A DNA stretch of 64,000 nt from Zonotrichia leucophrys gambelii (taxonomy: Eukaryota > Chordata > Aves > Passeriformes > Passerellidae), in NCBI RefSeq assembly GCF_028769735.1, contig NC_088171.1:129907533-129971532 (forward strand), written 5' to 3'. A program made the position numbers and the translations under genes. Positions 1-10,652 of the stretch are shown one piece after another. Within the stretch, counting starts at the first letter, position 1, and each line of letters begins with the position of its first letter. A model generated the notes under the pieces. It worked only from the letters and a program-made list of their open reading frames with translations, made no database searches and had not been told where the DNA came from.

Positions 1-3000
1 GCTCTTTGTGATGTCAAATATGAACATCAGTTGATGTTTATGAAGAGTTTTGGGATCATCAAACAGAATGTGCAAAGGAGAAACAAACCAACATGAAAAT
101 GACAAACAGTTAATCACCAGAGCAGTTTGCCAAGGGTTACAATACCTTGTTCTTCACTGTAGATTGTACATTGCCTGTTTTCCTAACTTGTATACTTGTA
201 GTTCATACACAGCTACTGGACCAAGCTGGAATTAATCACGACAAATCCTGCACTCTACATTTATACCTGAGGCCAAATTAGAGGCTCACAATGTTCTCTC
301 TGTCCTTAAAATATGTTCTGTTGCAGATCTGACCTGTCACCTAGCTATATTTTGGAGCAGGTATTGAATCTGAAAGAAATATGTCTGTATGAGTGTAGAG
401 GACAGGAAACATAAACTGGAACAAAGAAATGCTTTAAAAAAGCAGCTGCTACTTTAAAATATGCTCAGCATGATGAATTATGAAGCTAAGCATTACAAAA
501 CATTACTGCAAATGACACTATCTCATATCCAATGACAATTTTTGGTTCCTCATACTTTGCTTTTTCCTTTAGCTCTGTAACTATTGTTCACATCTAATTA
601 TGAGGTTTTTTGCAGGGTAAAGAAGCAGGAAAAAAACTCATTAATTTGGCTCAACCCAAGTCCTTGACTCAACTCAAGTCCTTGACTCAACTCAAGTCCT
701 TGACTCAACTCAAGCCCTTGACTCAGCCTGAGCCCTTGACTCAGCTTAAGCCCTTGACTCAACTGCCAAAGAGTGTTTTGCTAGATGAGCTTGATGTTAA
801 GAGAAGATCATCAGCAGCTTTAGCACCTGTACAAGGACCTGGGAGGAAGGTAAATAATTAATGTTCCTACAGATGTTATTCAAGAGAGATAAAATGATCT
901 TGGGAAAAGGGGAAAGGGGAGTTTGCTTTTGAATACTGCTGTCAGATGGTTCTTCAATAACTGTTCATTCCTCTACAATTAGCTTTGCTGTTTTAAGTTT
1001 ACCTGTCTTACAGGTAATTTTTTTTGTTCTTTATTAATTTTTTTTAAGATGTAGGTTCTGAGTAGTATTAACAGCTAACAGAATGTTAAGGTCTTATGGT
1101 GTATGGATTAAAAAAAGAATCTATATTTAAAGATAAATTGAAGAAAAGGTAGTTCAGTTCTGGAATAAGAAGCTTTTCATTATTTGTGAAATTCATATCC
1201 TGAAAGAATTTGGTTTAGGCCAGAGTCCTGTTCTGGTCATATGTCAAAAACTAAAGCTGAACTCCTTTAGAAAATCTTGGTATTTGAAAATCTAGGTATT
1301 TGAAAACCACTTCAAGACTTCTTCCATAACTCTGACAATGCATCAAATCAGTAGTGAAAAGGTAACAGGTTATTTTACCTGGAAATGGGAAAACCAGACA
1401 TGCTACATTGGACATATCAAGGGATCATTCATGGCTGAGTTGGCATTGCCAGAGCATAACAGGGAACCTGTGCAACCACATAAGCACAGATATGTCATGA
1501 GAATCAGGAGTAAATCACACTTTGGCCACTGCTTGTATTGCATAGAGCTCTTCCCACGACATTATGGCAGTGAAGAGCAGAATAGAGAAAAAGGTACCGT
1601 GAAATACCCCCAAAATCTGAAATCACAGTGTGAATTGCATGGATAAGCTTACACTCTTACCCTTAAGTGGACCTTTTTACTTTTGCTCATACCTATTAAA
1701 AAAAAAAAAAAAGTGAGTTGAGCAAGGCGGTACATCCCTGGTATACATTTAAACCCTCAAGAAGAGGGCTTAATAAACAATAAGCCCTTCTGCAAGCCCC
1801 TTCCTACAATAGCAAGGTGATAGAAGTTCTTACTGCATCATGATATGACAAATTTGCTCCAAACTTCTCATGCCATAAGATAAAAACCAGGCCAAATAAA
1901 AGTGCAGTTCTCATCCTGTTTTGGAAAGGCAACCTATTATTTACATGCAATCTGAACTGTAATTGTTTTCTTTAAAAGCAGTATTTTATCCTTAGAAAAG
2001 GAAAGGATGGCATCTCCAGTTGATCTGCCTCTAGCAGTAGCAGCATTCTGCTGGAGAGGGCAGGCAGGAGCTGTGAGGCTCATGAGACCTTCAGTGAAAG
2101 GACATAAGCTAGAAACAGCTTTTCTTATATGTATTTCCTCTCCACCCCACAAATCAGTTGCTGGTTTGAGTTTATGTCAAACAGAGTAATCATAGTCCAA
2201 GGGGAGGACTAAGGGCGTAGCACAGAGATAAAATTAAGTCCTTGATAGCACAAATGATATTTGGGAGGGTAAAGATCTGCTGCTTTGCTTTTGAAGAAGA
2301 AAGGAGAGAGAATAACACTCAGACTAGGGATGAAGAATAAATATAAACATTGTATCTGTCAAACTTGCTTAAATCATGGTGTTTTGAGATTTACTTATTT
2401 ACAGGAATACTCTTTTCCCCATTATTCCAATATTGTAATTTAAAAAAAAATCTTCTTAATATTTGTAATTAGCCAGTAATAAGAATATAACATAAACAAG
2501 TTTTTTATATACTGTTGAAATGGATCAGAAGCTACAGTGATGTGACCTGAAGGCTGATGGTTTTTGATGGTTCTTGCAGGCTTCCTGGTCCTATTCCAAG
2601 TACATAGAAGCCTTGGAGCAGGAAAGAATACTCATCAAAAGGCAAGAAGATCTGCAGAAAACCTCATCATCATCACTCCCTGCAGGTTATTAACCAAGCT
2701 CTGTAGTTGAGCAGGACAAGCTTAGAGCATAGGTGTACTTGTGTCCTTGCAGTACAAGGACTTTGCTTGCTCTTCTTCGGAGTTGTGTACAGAAACCTCT
2801 GGCTCTCTTTTGCTGTCTGTAGGGGAGTTGCTCTCTGGGCTGTTCTCATGAGTGGTATATTTTCTAAGAAAGAAAAAGTAAAAGTTGTAGGGTATCTTTG
2901 CACTGCCTTTACAGCACAGGTCCTGCTGCAGAGAGGAATAAAGCCATTTCTTCATTCTGCAGTGATGTGGCAATTACATACACATTTCACCTCCCTGGCT

Positions 3001-3326
3001 TCTTGTACTTCATCAACTAACTTTCAAGCAGATACTGAAACCTCTTTCTCACAGTCTGTCAGTATGTTTCTGGAGGCATTGCTTCATCCTTGTTTCAGCT
3101 ATGAATATCCTTGTAAGTCTTTGCCAAGGATATTACGACCTGTTTTGTTTATTCATTTAAAACATCCATTTAGTAGTAGGGCTAGCAATAGCACTATGTA
3201 ATATTCACTTCCTTCAGTTTCACATAATTTTAATTTATTTTTTCAAATGCAGGTTATTTGTCTATGTCCTCCCGGAAACCTGAAAGTTTTGTAAAAGCCA
3301 CCATTCCTACAAAGCCTAAATTCTGA
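1..3326 (+). CDS. RGS22: RGS22 3' end (three C-terminal coding exons, partial gene)
   Basis: Three exons at 616-849, 2580-2685 and 3253-3326 join in phase (234 + 106 + 74 nt) into 137 residues ending at TGA 3324-3326. The 5' part of the gene lies left of the window. No RGS domain is visible in this tail: it is a Lys/Leu/Thr/Gln repeat, a charged helix-like stretch (YIEALEQERILIKRQEDL) and a basic Ser/Pro-rich end. The identity rests mainly on position. In human, RGS22 lies next to COX6C, on the same strand, with its 3' end facing the COX6C promoter, and this gene has that arrangement. RGS22 is known as a testis-enriched protein with several RGS domains that binds G-alpha subunits. The polyadenylation site was not identified. 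If the synteny argument failed, it would be an unidentified gene with a repeat-bearing tail. Confidence 0.7.
616..849 (+). CDS. RGS22: RGS22 exon with hexapeptide repeat
   Basis: The acceptor is a T-rich tract ending TTTTTTGCAG at 615, and the donor is GGAAG|GTAAAT at 849/850. The exon is 78 codons in phase 0, starting GKEAGKKLINLAQPK and ending APVQGPGRK. Its middle consists of six in-frame copies of an 18-bp unit coding for K-S/P-L-T-Q-L. Read-through into the intron would stop after three more codons. Confidence 0.72.
658..765 (+). repeat. 18-bp coding tandem repeat, six copies
   Basis: Six head-to-tail copies of AAGTCCTTGACTCAACTC-type units. The first three are identical. The last three differ by TCC to CCC (Ser to Pro) and by third-position or flanking changes (CAA/CAG, CTC/CCT/CTT/CTG, AAG/GAG). 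Every copy keeps the frame, and the core Leu-Thr-Gln is unchanged in all six. It is a coding minisatellite of the kind that varies in copy number between individuals. Confidence 0.95.
2580..2685 (+). CDS. RGS22: RGS22 penultimate coding exon
   Basis: The acceptor is TTCTTGCAG at 2579. The donor is CTGCAG|GTTATT at 2685/2686, a weak match after position +2. It encodes ASWSYSKYIEALEQERILI, then a charged stretch and a serine run, ending SLPA plus one base of a glycine codon. The helix-like charged segment is what one expects of a conserved C-terminal motif. If the donor is not used, the frame ends two codons later (Gly-Tyr-stop at 2685-2693). Confidence 0.68.
3253..3326 (+). CDS. RGS22: RGS22 last coding exon
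   Basis: The acceptor is TTTCAAATGCAG at 3252. The first two bases complete the glycine codon left open by the previous exon. The frame then reads YLSMSSRKPESFVKATIPTK and ends PKF-TGA at 3324-3326. The tail is basic and Ser/Pro/Lys-rich. The length of 3' UTR after the stop cannot be told. Confidence 0.65.
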
Positions 3327-4303
3327 ATCTTCCCAAGAAGCAGGAAGTGAGTACCAGAATGACAACAAGTGTGCTTTGAAATATGAATTCTTAAAAGCCA
3401 GTTTTCCTGCTGCCAGTGCTGATGCTCATTAGTAGCAAGTTATCCTGCTCCAAATCATGTTTAACTGAAGCTGTACAGCCTCCATATGAAAACAAGCTTA
3501 TTTTTTATGTCAGCCATGGTTAGCGGATCTAATGTTGACCAGATGGAATTTTGTTGCAAAATGGCAGTCTCTGAAATTAGGTTATCTAAGCTTTCCAGTT
3601 AAGATTTTTTAAATAGGAACATGAGATGACTGGAGAAATCTCAGACCCTCTGAAGTTACTGTCAAGAACCTGACACAGAACTAGCAATAGATCACCTCTG
3701 CCAAAGCCAATTAAATATTAGACTGAGAGAAAGAAGTGGGACAGCAAAAAAACCCAATTGATAAAGACAGAAAACCAGATTTTGCTTCAAGGCTTAAATT
3801 CCTAGAAGGAAGAATCCTCTAGAGGTTTGGTTTTTTAGTATTTTTAAGCCAATGTTGAAATTAGGTGGACTTAAAAAAGTTAATAGGACTTGGAATATTG
3901 CTGCTTTCCTTCTCTGCTCCTCCTTCCTCTTCTAATTCTGTACTTGGCACTGCTATGTTAGGCAACTTGGTGTCCTGCCCTCACTAGTCCTCCTAAAATT
4001 TCAAGTGCCTAAAAACAATCTTCCTGTGGCAGCATTTTCTGAAAATGACTTCAGAGAAAACTGCAGCATTCCTTGTCTTCCCTCCCATTCTCTTTCTGCC
4101 CTCTTACCATGTTCTACAGTTGCAGTTAAAGTAATCCATCCACCTGGGGCCTCCTGCACCTCGCAGGTGTGCCTGTGTTCCACACACCTTTGCCTTCTCA
4201 CCACTGTTCTGCTCCCTGTGGAGTGCTGGTGCAGGGCCTCTGCTCCTGCTCTGTGGCTGGGAAGCCTCCAGCTGGGCCCACAGGGCACCTGCCCCCCTTG
4301 CTC

Positions 4304-4329
4304 CAGCCCAGCCCAGCCCAGCCCAGCCA
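4304..4329 (+). repeat. (AGCCC)n short tandem repeat
   Basis: About five copies of the pentamer AGCCC, in a short GC-rich patch where long frames open on both strands by composition alone. Confidence 0.85.
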
Positions 4330-4539
4330 GCCCTGGCTATTCCAGACCGGAGAGCTGCATTCCTGCCAGGCACCAGGCTGTGGTACAGACTAACACAATG
4401 AGAAAGTTGAGGTCCTGTGAGGTCCCTCCCACCAGGCTCAGTTGCAGCCCACTCTCTAATGCCTCTGGAAATTTGCCTGCCAGCTATCCTATAGTGATCT
4501 GACCACTCTGCTGGTAGGGTGAGACAGCTACACAAGGCC

Positions 4540-5210
4540 ATGAATGCTTTTGATGGGGCATCTTCCCTCCACTTTGTAACAGAGCAGGTCACACCTGGTC
4601 TGTTGGGGATAGGTGGCAAGGCTGGCAGCAGGAGGCCTGTGAGAAAGGCCAGGGCTGCCATGTGCTGGGCACAGCCAGTCCCAGTTTCTTCCAAGGACCC
4701 ATCACAGGACATGGCTGATCCCTCAGCCGAGATGGGGCCACCTTGGGGAAACACATTTCAGAAAGAGCAAAGAAAGCCAGAGAGTGGAGGAAGAAATAAA
4801 AGGAGTGGTAAAGAACAAAGAGAAACACCAAGGGCAGAGGTGAAGGTGTAAGAGGAAGAGGTTAAAGAGAAAGTTGAGGAAGAGGAGGAGGTGCTCTGTG
4901 ATGGAGCAGATATTCCCTGCAGCCTGTGGAGGACTGATGTTGCAGCAGAGGAAAATAGTGAGTAGGAGGAAGGAACTTCCCAGTACCTCACCTGTGGGGA
5001 CAGAGTGCAACCAGTGATGGTTGCAAGGAGGGGAGGAGAGGTGCTTGAAGTGAACTTGAACCTGGGAAACATGAAGGAAAAGTGTTTTCTCTAAGTGTGT
5101 ATATGTTCTTATTTTCTTTCCTCTGTCTCCCACTACCTGAATTAGTAATGACTTACTCTTACAAAATTTAATTTGCAATAAATTGATTTCCCCAATTTGA
5201 GCTGATGCAT
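4540..5210 (+). mobile_element. old avian interspersed repeat (LTR-like), degraded
   Basis: A purine-rich tract (about 4757-4890) is followed by units of the type GGAGCAGA..CCTGCAGCCTGTGGAGGACTG. After these come TGAACTTGAACCTGGGAAAC, a T-rich zone, an AATAAA at 5177-5182 and TTTCCCCAATTTGAGCTGA. From memory this order matches a common bird repeat whose 3' part has a polyadenylation signal followed by a TTCCCCAAGTTGAG-type sequence. No terminal repeats or coding domains can be seen. The family name is not certain and the borders are approximate. Confidence 0.5.
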
Positions 5211-8200
5211 TAATTGAAGAACTGTTCTGATTATTCCAACTGGCTGAACACAGCAATGACATTTTGTTACCTTTTCAGGCACATCAAAATCTCTCTGTGG
5301 AGAGAATGCAGAGACATTCAATGGAGGTGGCCAGGAGACACAAATATAATGTGCTTGCAAGGTTTGTTCTTACAATTCCAGAGCAAAGATGATGACTTGT
5401 AATATTATTAAGAACCAGGAGATCGAGGCTAGAAAATAAACATGTTCCAATGTGTTCTATTTCAACCTGATTGTGACACTGGCTCTTGTGTTTATAATTT
5501 AATAATACACCTTGAGGCTCAAATTGCAGTGGGATTCCACCGAAGTATGCATGGTGCAAACTACTAGGTAGTCTCCACCTTAAACATCTTATAATCAAGC
5601 CCAGTTCTTCAGTGTTTGATCTAATGAATAAGTAAAACACTGCCTTGAACTGACAGCCCTGAAGCAGGATGTTTTGGCACACTGTGCTCTCACTATGCAA
5701 TTCACACAGCTTCTGTTCATCAAGGATAACTCATGAGGTCTCTGAGTTATTACAGAGGCAGATGTTCTTGTTGTTTCCTCCCAGTTCAATCTGATTCCTG
5801 TTTCAAAGTTCACCTTCTGTCTCATTTCTGAGTTTTGACCCACAAGAAAGGATTAAAATCTCTCAGGACACAGATGGGATTGGGACCTTATATACAATAT
5901 CATTAGTCCCAAGACATTAGTCAACAGAGGGTTGCTCTTGCATAGCTCTCCCTACTTCTAAGAAGTTTCTAAGATGCTGCATTCCAAAAGACTTGGGGCA
6001 CAGTAGATGTGGGGACTAAGGACCAAGGCTTAATTGAGAAATTAAAAGGGGGCAGGGGAAGAATTAACTACTAGGCAAGAGACAGGATGATACTAGACCT
6101 CTCCACATTCTTCAGACCTCTTTAAAAACCAGTGCCCAGCCACAAAGCTGTTGGCTCCATTCTCCCCCACATGTGTGTAACGCATGTAAAAGAAAGGCTG
6201 ATCAGCAAGCTCCAGTGAGCCGTTCCCAAGGATTAGCCCTGAGTTAGGGATGGGACTGTCTCCTGCTGGAGACAGGCTGGCAGGGAAGAAATACACTTTC
6301 TTTTATGGATGTAGTTGTCCTGATCATATATTCTTACAAGAGAAGCGAGGGAGATCATTGGTTCATTTCCTGCTTTGCCCATGGTTCAGAGTTTGCTTCA
6401 TGCTTGTCTGCACTCGTTCCGTGTTTGAGTTACCTGAAAAATATGTTTTTGGTGGAAGCTGCAAGGGAGCAAAACATAAAATTCTTTCCCTGCTTTTAAT
6501 GTTTTCCTAAATTTTACAAATGCAGTAAACTTTAATGTTCAATACATCTGAGGAGGTTGGAATGCAGCATCTTGTAGTAAGCAAAGCACATGTGGTGTTG
6601 TGTGGGGCCCACCACTCATTAATGTGAAAGGCAAAGAATCATGAAGTGCCATAAATGCAGTGATGTATGTCACCCTAAAAAGCACATGGAAGGCCACCTT
6701 CTACTGCTGTGGTCAGTACAGTGCACGCAACCAAATGCTGGAGCATGGCAGGCTGTTTGTGTTGCTGTATTCTTGCCTTCATGGAATTTTGAGGCAGTTA
6801 AGTAATGTGCAGACATTGCTTATTTTATGCTTGTAGTTCTGACAAGAGTAATACTTGGATTACTTAAAAAATTAAAAATATTATCCAGATATTTGTTACA
6901 AATGCTAAAACATTTGTAACATTTGTTTACAATGTTACATTTGTTATGAATGTTCCAGCCTTGCCAACTAGTGAACAACAATTTACCAGCAAATTTACCT
7001 CATGCAAAAAACTACTGTCCCAGACAGTTGTGTTCATTAACACTATACATGTTAATGAAACTTAGAAAGAAGTACTTAATTTGTGAATAGAATTTTTCAA
7101 ACTGGCCCTATTCACACCAAGTGCTGCAAACTGAAGTTTACTCAATCTAGTTTGCTGTTCTGTCTCTGTGGCAGCTGAAACATCTGGGTGTATGTAGACA
7201 CACGTGCGCTGTTTTAGTGCCAAGGCCATGTCTTCAGGACACAATGAGAAGGGTCACGTATCAGCAATGCTAGAGCTACATGGCATATCATCATTTTCAT
7301 TTTATGTGTCAATTTTAAAGAAATACCGGGCAATTGAACAGAGAATACATTAAGAGACAGGGACCCTTAAATTTTTGGGTTACTGGATCTAATCTAATGC
7401 AATGGCAGATACCCTAGAGTTGTTATTTTGTGATACACCAGAAATGGAATGGTGGTTTAAGTCTCATCCCAAGGGACCAATTCCAGCAGGGAATCTGAGT
7501 ACTGACTAAGCATTATTACTCTGAATGGTGATTCTATATAACTTCAGAACACTTGTACTGCTATTGTCTTTTTGTCTTTCTCTTGAGATCTGTTCTCTCT
7601 CAGGTTGCTGATTTACCACCTATGTGAACTCAGCAGTTTTAAAGAGCTAGAAAAGTTTTTCTCAACAACCCCAGCACCTCTCCCTTCAGACAATTAAAAT
7701 TTATTCCTTGTTTATTTTGAGTACTTACACTTTGTGACACTCAGAAGTCTCTACAGCAGAACAGCAGTGCTCTGGGAAGTTTGCTGTTACAGACAATAAA
7801 ACCAATTCTCTTTTCCAGAAACTTGCAAACCTAGAAAACTTCTGGATAGATGTATGCTAGTAGTGTTAAAATACACAATGCAATCATACTCATTCAGGCT
7901 TACTTTTGATGTTTACTCCCAATTAATGGACTATAATAATAGAACTATTATTTTGGATTTTTAAAGATGTAATTTAAATTCATAATTATTTACATTAAGA
8001 TGCTATTACTGTGTATTTCACTTTTTTCTTATCAGACCTGACATATTTATTAAAGCAATTTATAATTTTTGAGAGTGTAGTCCCAAAATTGCTCATTCAA
8101 ATACTTTTGCCATCAACACAAGCTCTGATTTTGTGCTTCTGAAGGGGCTTTATACATTTTGCTTTAATTTCTCTTCTGCTGCATGACATAAAATATCAGA

Positions 8201-10592
8201 CCATGAGATGAATTCCTGAAACTACATAGTGCTGCATTATGTCACTAAGGTGCACACTTCTGTCAGTTTACAGGAGTGGTAGTAGCCATGACCAGACCAC
8301 TTAAAAGGGGCAAAATGCTTTTTCCTTTGAGTCTGTGCAAGGCTGCTCTGCCATTGCCTCTGTACTCCTCATGATCCCTTTTTAATGGCTATTTCTTAAA
8401 GTCCTGTTAATGGGGAACTGTCTTGGACCACTAACTGTGGTTTCATTTGACTCCTTCAAGGTGTGAAAATCTGGTTTTTAATCATCAGATATTGAGATCA
8501 GCAATGGGGAGAGGTGTTTTGCAGATACAGTAGTGGTGGGAGCAGACCCAGTTTCTCTTGCTATACAGTATGGGGTGGCCAAGGCCAGACTGATTTGTGC
8601 CACACCGTCTACATCATTCACATGAGAAGAATAATTGTGATTCACTTTGCAAACATGTTTGACTTAAAAACCAGAAACTTGCAGCAATGAAATCTACAGA
8701 TAAAAGCATCAATGAACTGGATATTTGCATCTATTTGGGCCCCTCAGTTTCCTGTTGAGAGCACTGAAAAATGGCAGGTGCTCCTTCATTGCCCCTTCTG
8801 TGCCTTTAGCCCAGTTCAGTGTTCCAGGTACATTTTCCGTCCTCTACTTCTTGTATGCTTGTGAAATGGCCAGCCCCAGTCCCAACTAACACCATTGTTC
8901 TAGTCAGAAATGTTGATTTAGCATGTGTGTGTAAAAAGGACTGAAGAGAGAACAGATGTTCCAAAGTTCTGTCCCAAACTCGGAAAAGAAAACCCTTTGA
9001 TTATTTATGTTTCTAATGTTAAATGCTGAGTCTAAGTGGTCACTGTGAAGCTGCATGTGGCCAGTTAAACTGCAGTAATTTGGCTTAAATTTGACCTATT
9101 TAAACTCTCCCATTACATTCAACTGGTGATTTTTGTTACTACCTTTTTATAGAAATGTTTTTAGCCAGACATTGTGAATCATGTCTGAATACAGCTAAGA
9201 TGGGGTTAACTAGTATTTTTTTAAGCTTACGGAACATTGTTGGTTTAAATACATTCAATAGTTGCTGTAAAAATGTTAGGGAAAGACAGGTTTGAACAAA
9301 AAATTTAGCTCTGGATCTGTACTTACAATTCACACCCACCTAATTTTGAGCACTCCCAGGATTTCAGGGAGTTATAATTCACATCTGTGTTTCTAACTCC
9401 TTCATGCATGATTGTCTGAATGTGCACTTTTGGAATAGGTCCATGTCTAATAGGCTAAATTGTAGTTCCCAAATCAGAAGCCACATGGTACTGCTACATA
9501 GTTTTCTTTTATTTTCTCCTCTTATAATGTAGCCTTCAAAAAAAGGTTCTGTCAGTGCAGCAAATGGGATCATTACAAAACACCAAAGTCTACACTTTCT
9601 ACCGACCTGCCATAGAACTCACACATTTTTATTTCTACCAATGGTTTAGTAAAGCATTTGCACAATGACCACAGTGGACACTCCTCTGTCAAGTAATTAT
9701 TTATCAGAGCACTGGAGCAGATTTGAATGAGCAGGACTCACTAAGCTGTCCTAGTATGGTAAGGATACTTAAAGTAGAGATGAGAGTCTCTTGTTTTTAA
9801 TACTCATAGAGTCAAGCTAATTTTTATGTCAAGCACAGGCTGTATTTACTTGGATTTTCCTCTATTTCTCTACTAATTAAAATATTTTAGTTTCGTGGTA
9901 ACATATGTGAAAGTGTTGACAACAGCTTTGCTCAATCCACATGTTAATTATGTATTTGCTCAGAGTATGCTGATGAACTGTGTGCACTTCTCTCGTTAAG
10001 ATTTCATTTAATGTCAAAGGAAAAATGGGAATGTAGTAAGTGGATTTGTGCTTTTAATTTTAGATACTTCTTTTTGCTCTCAAACTATCTTGTACAATTC
10101 CTCTGCACCACATGCATTTGAAAATATTTTGTTGGCAAGAAGTTAAAGAAGACAGTAATACTTGCTTCTCAGAATAGGATTTCTGAACAAAGCAAAGCAA
10201 TTTTGCCATTAATGAGACAGTTAAATGAAACAAATGACACGGCAAGCAAGAAAAAGACCACAGCATCACACTCAAGGAATGCACAGGCACACAATGGCTT
10301 ATGCAATATTCTCCATCTGACTAAGTGAGCAAATACAGAGATTTCCCTGGAATTATTCACTACAATAGGCCATGGTGACTATAGCTCAGTAAACGCAACC
10401 AGCAAGCTTATAACATTCTTAGTAGTTTTCATCCATAGACAACTCAATGGATTCCATCCCAGCTGCAAGACCCAACCCAGCACTAGGTTTGTAAACCCCA
10501 GACTCTGACTGGCTTGCATACCACTCCTGAAAATGGTACTTTGGGAATTGAATCTATCACATCTCTAGAATAATTTACACCCTTGCTGTTTT

Positions 10593-10652
10593 GTATGTGC
10601 ATATGTGTGTATATGTGCATATATGTATATATTTATATATATATACACATAC
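10593..10652 (+). repeat. TG/TA-rich simple repeat
   Basis: An imperfect run of TATGTG, GTATA and TATATA units ending ATATACACATACA. Parts are self-complementary. It is a typical microsatellite-like stretch in non-coding DNA. Confidence 0.8.

Noticed and set aside
658..765. Regular repeats considered as a CRISPR-like array
   Set aside because: Head-to-tail coding repeats without spacers in a vertebrate exon.
1338..1646. Plus-strand open frame of 102 codons in an RGS22 intron
   Set aside because: No recognisable family, and no acceptor/donor pair that keeps the RGS22 frame.
2707..3201. Plus-strand open frame of 164 codons in an RGS22 intron
   Set aside because: It sits between two well-supported exons and has no domain or matching phase. 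It looks like chance.
4104..4754. Minus-strand open frame of 216 codons
   Set aside because: It lies in a GC-rich repeat patch with open frames on both strands. Low-complexity composition, no conserved motif, no splice context.
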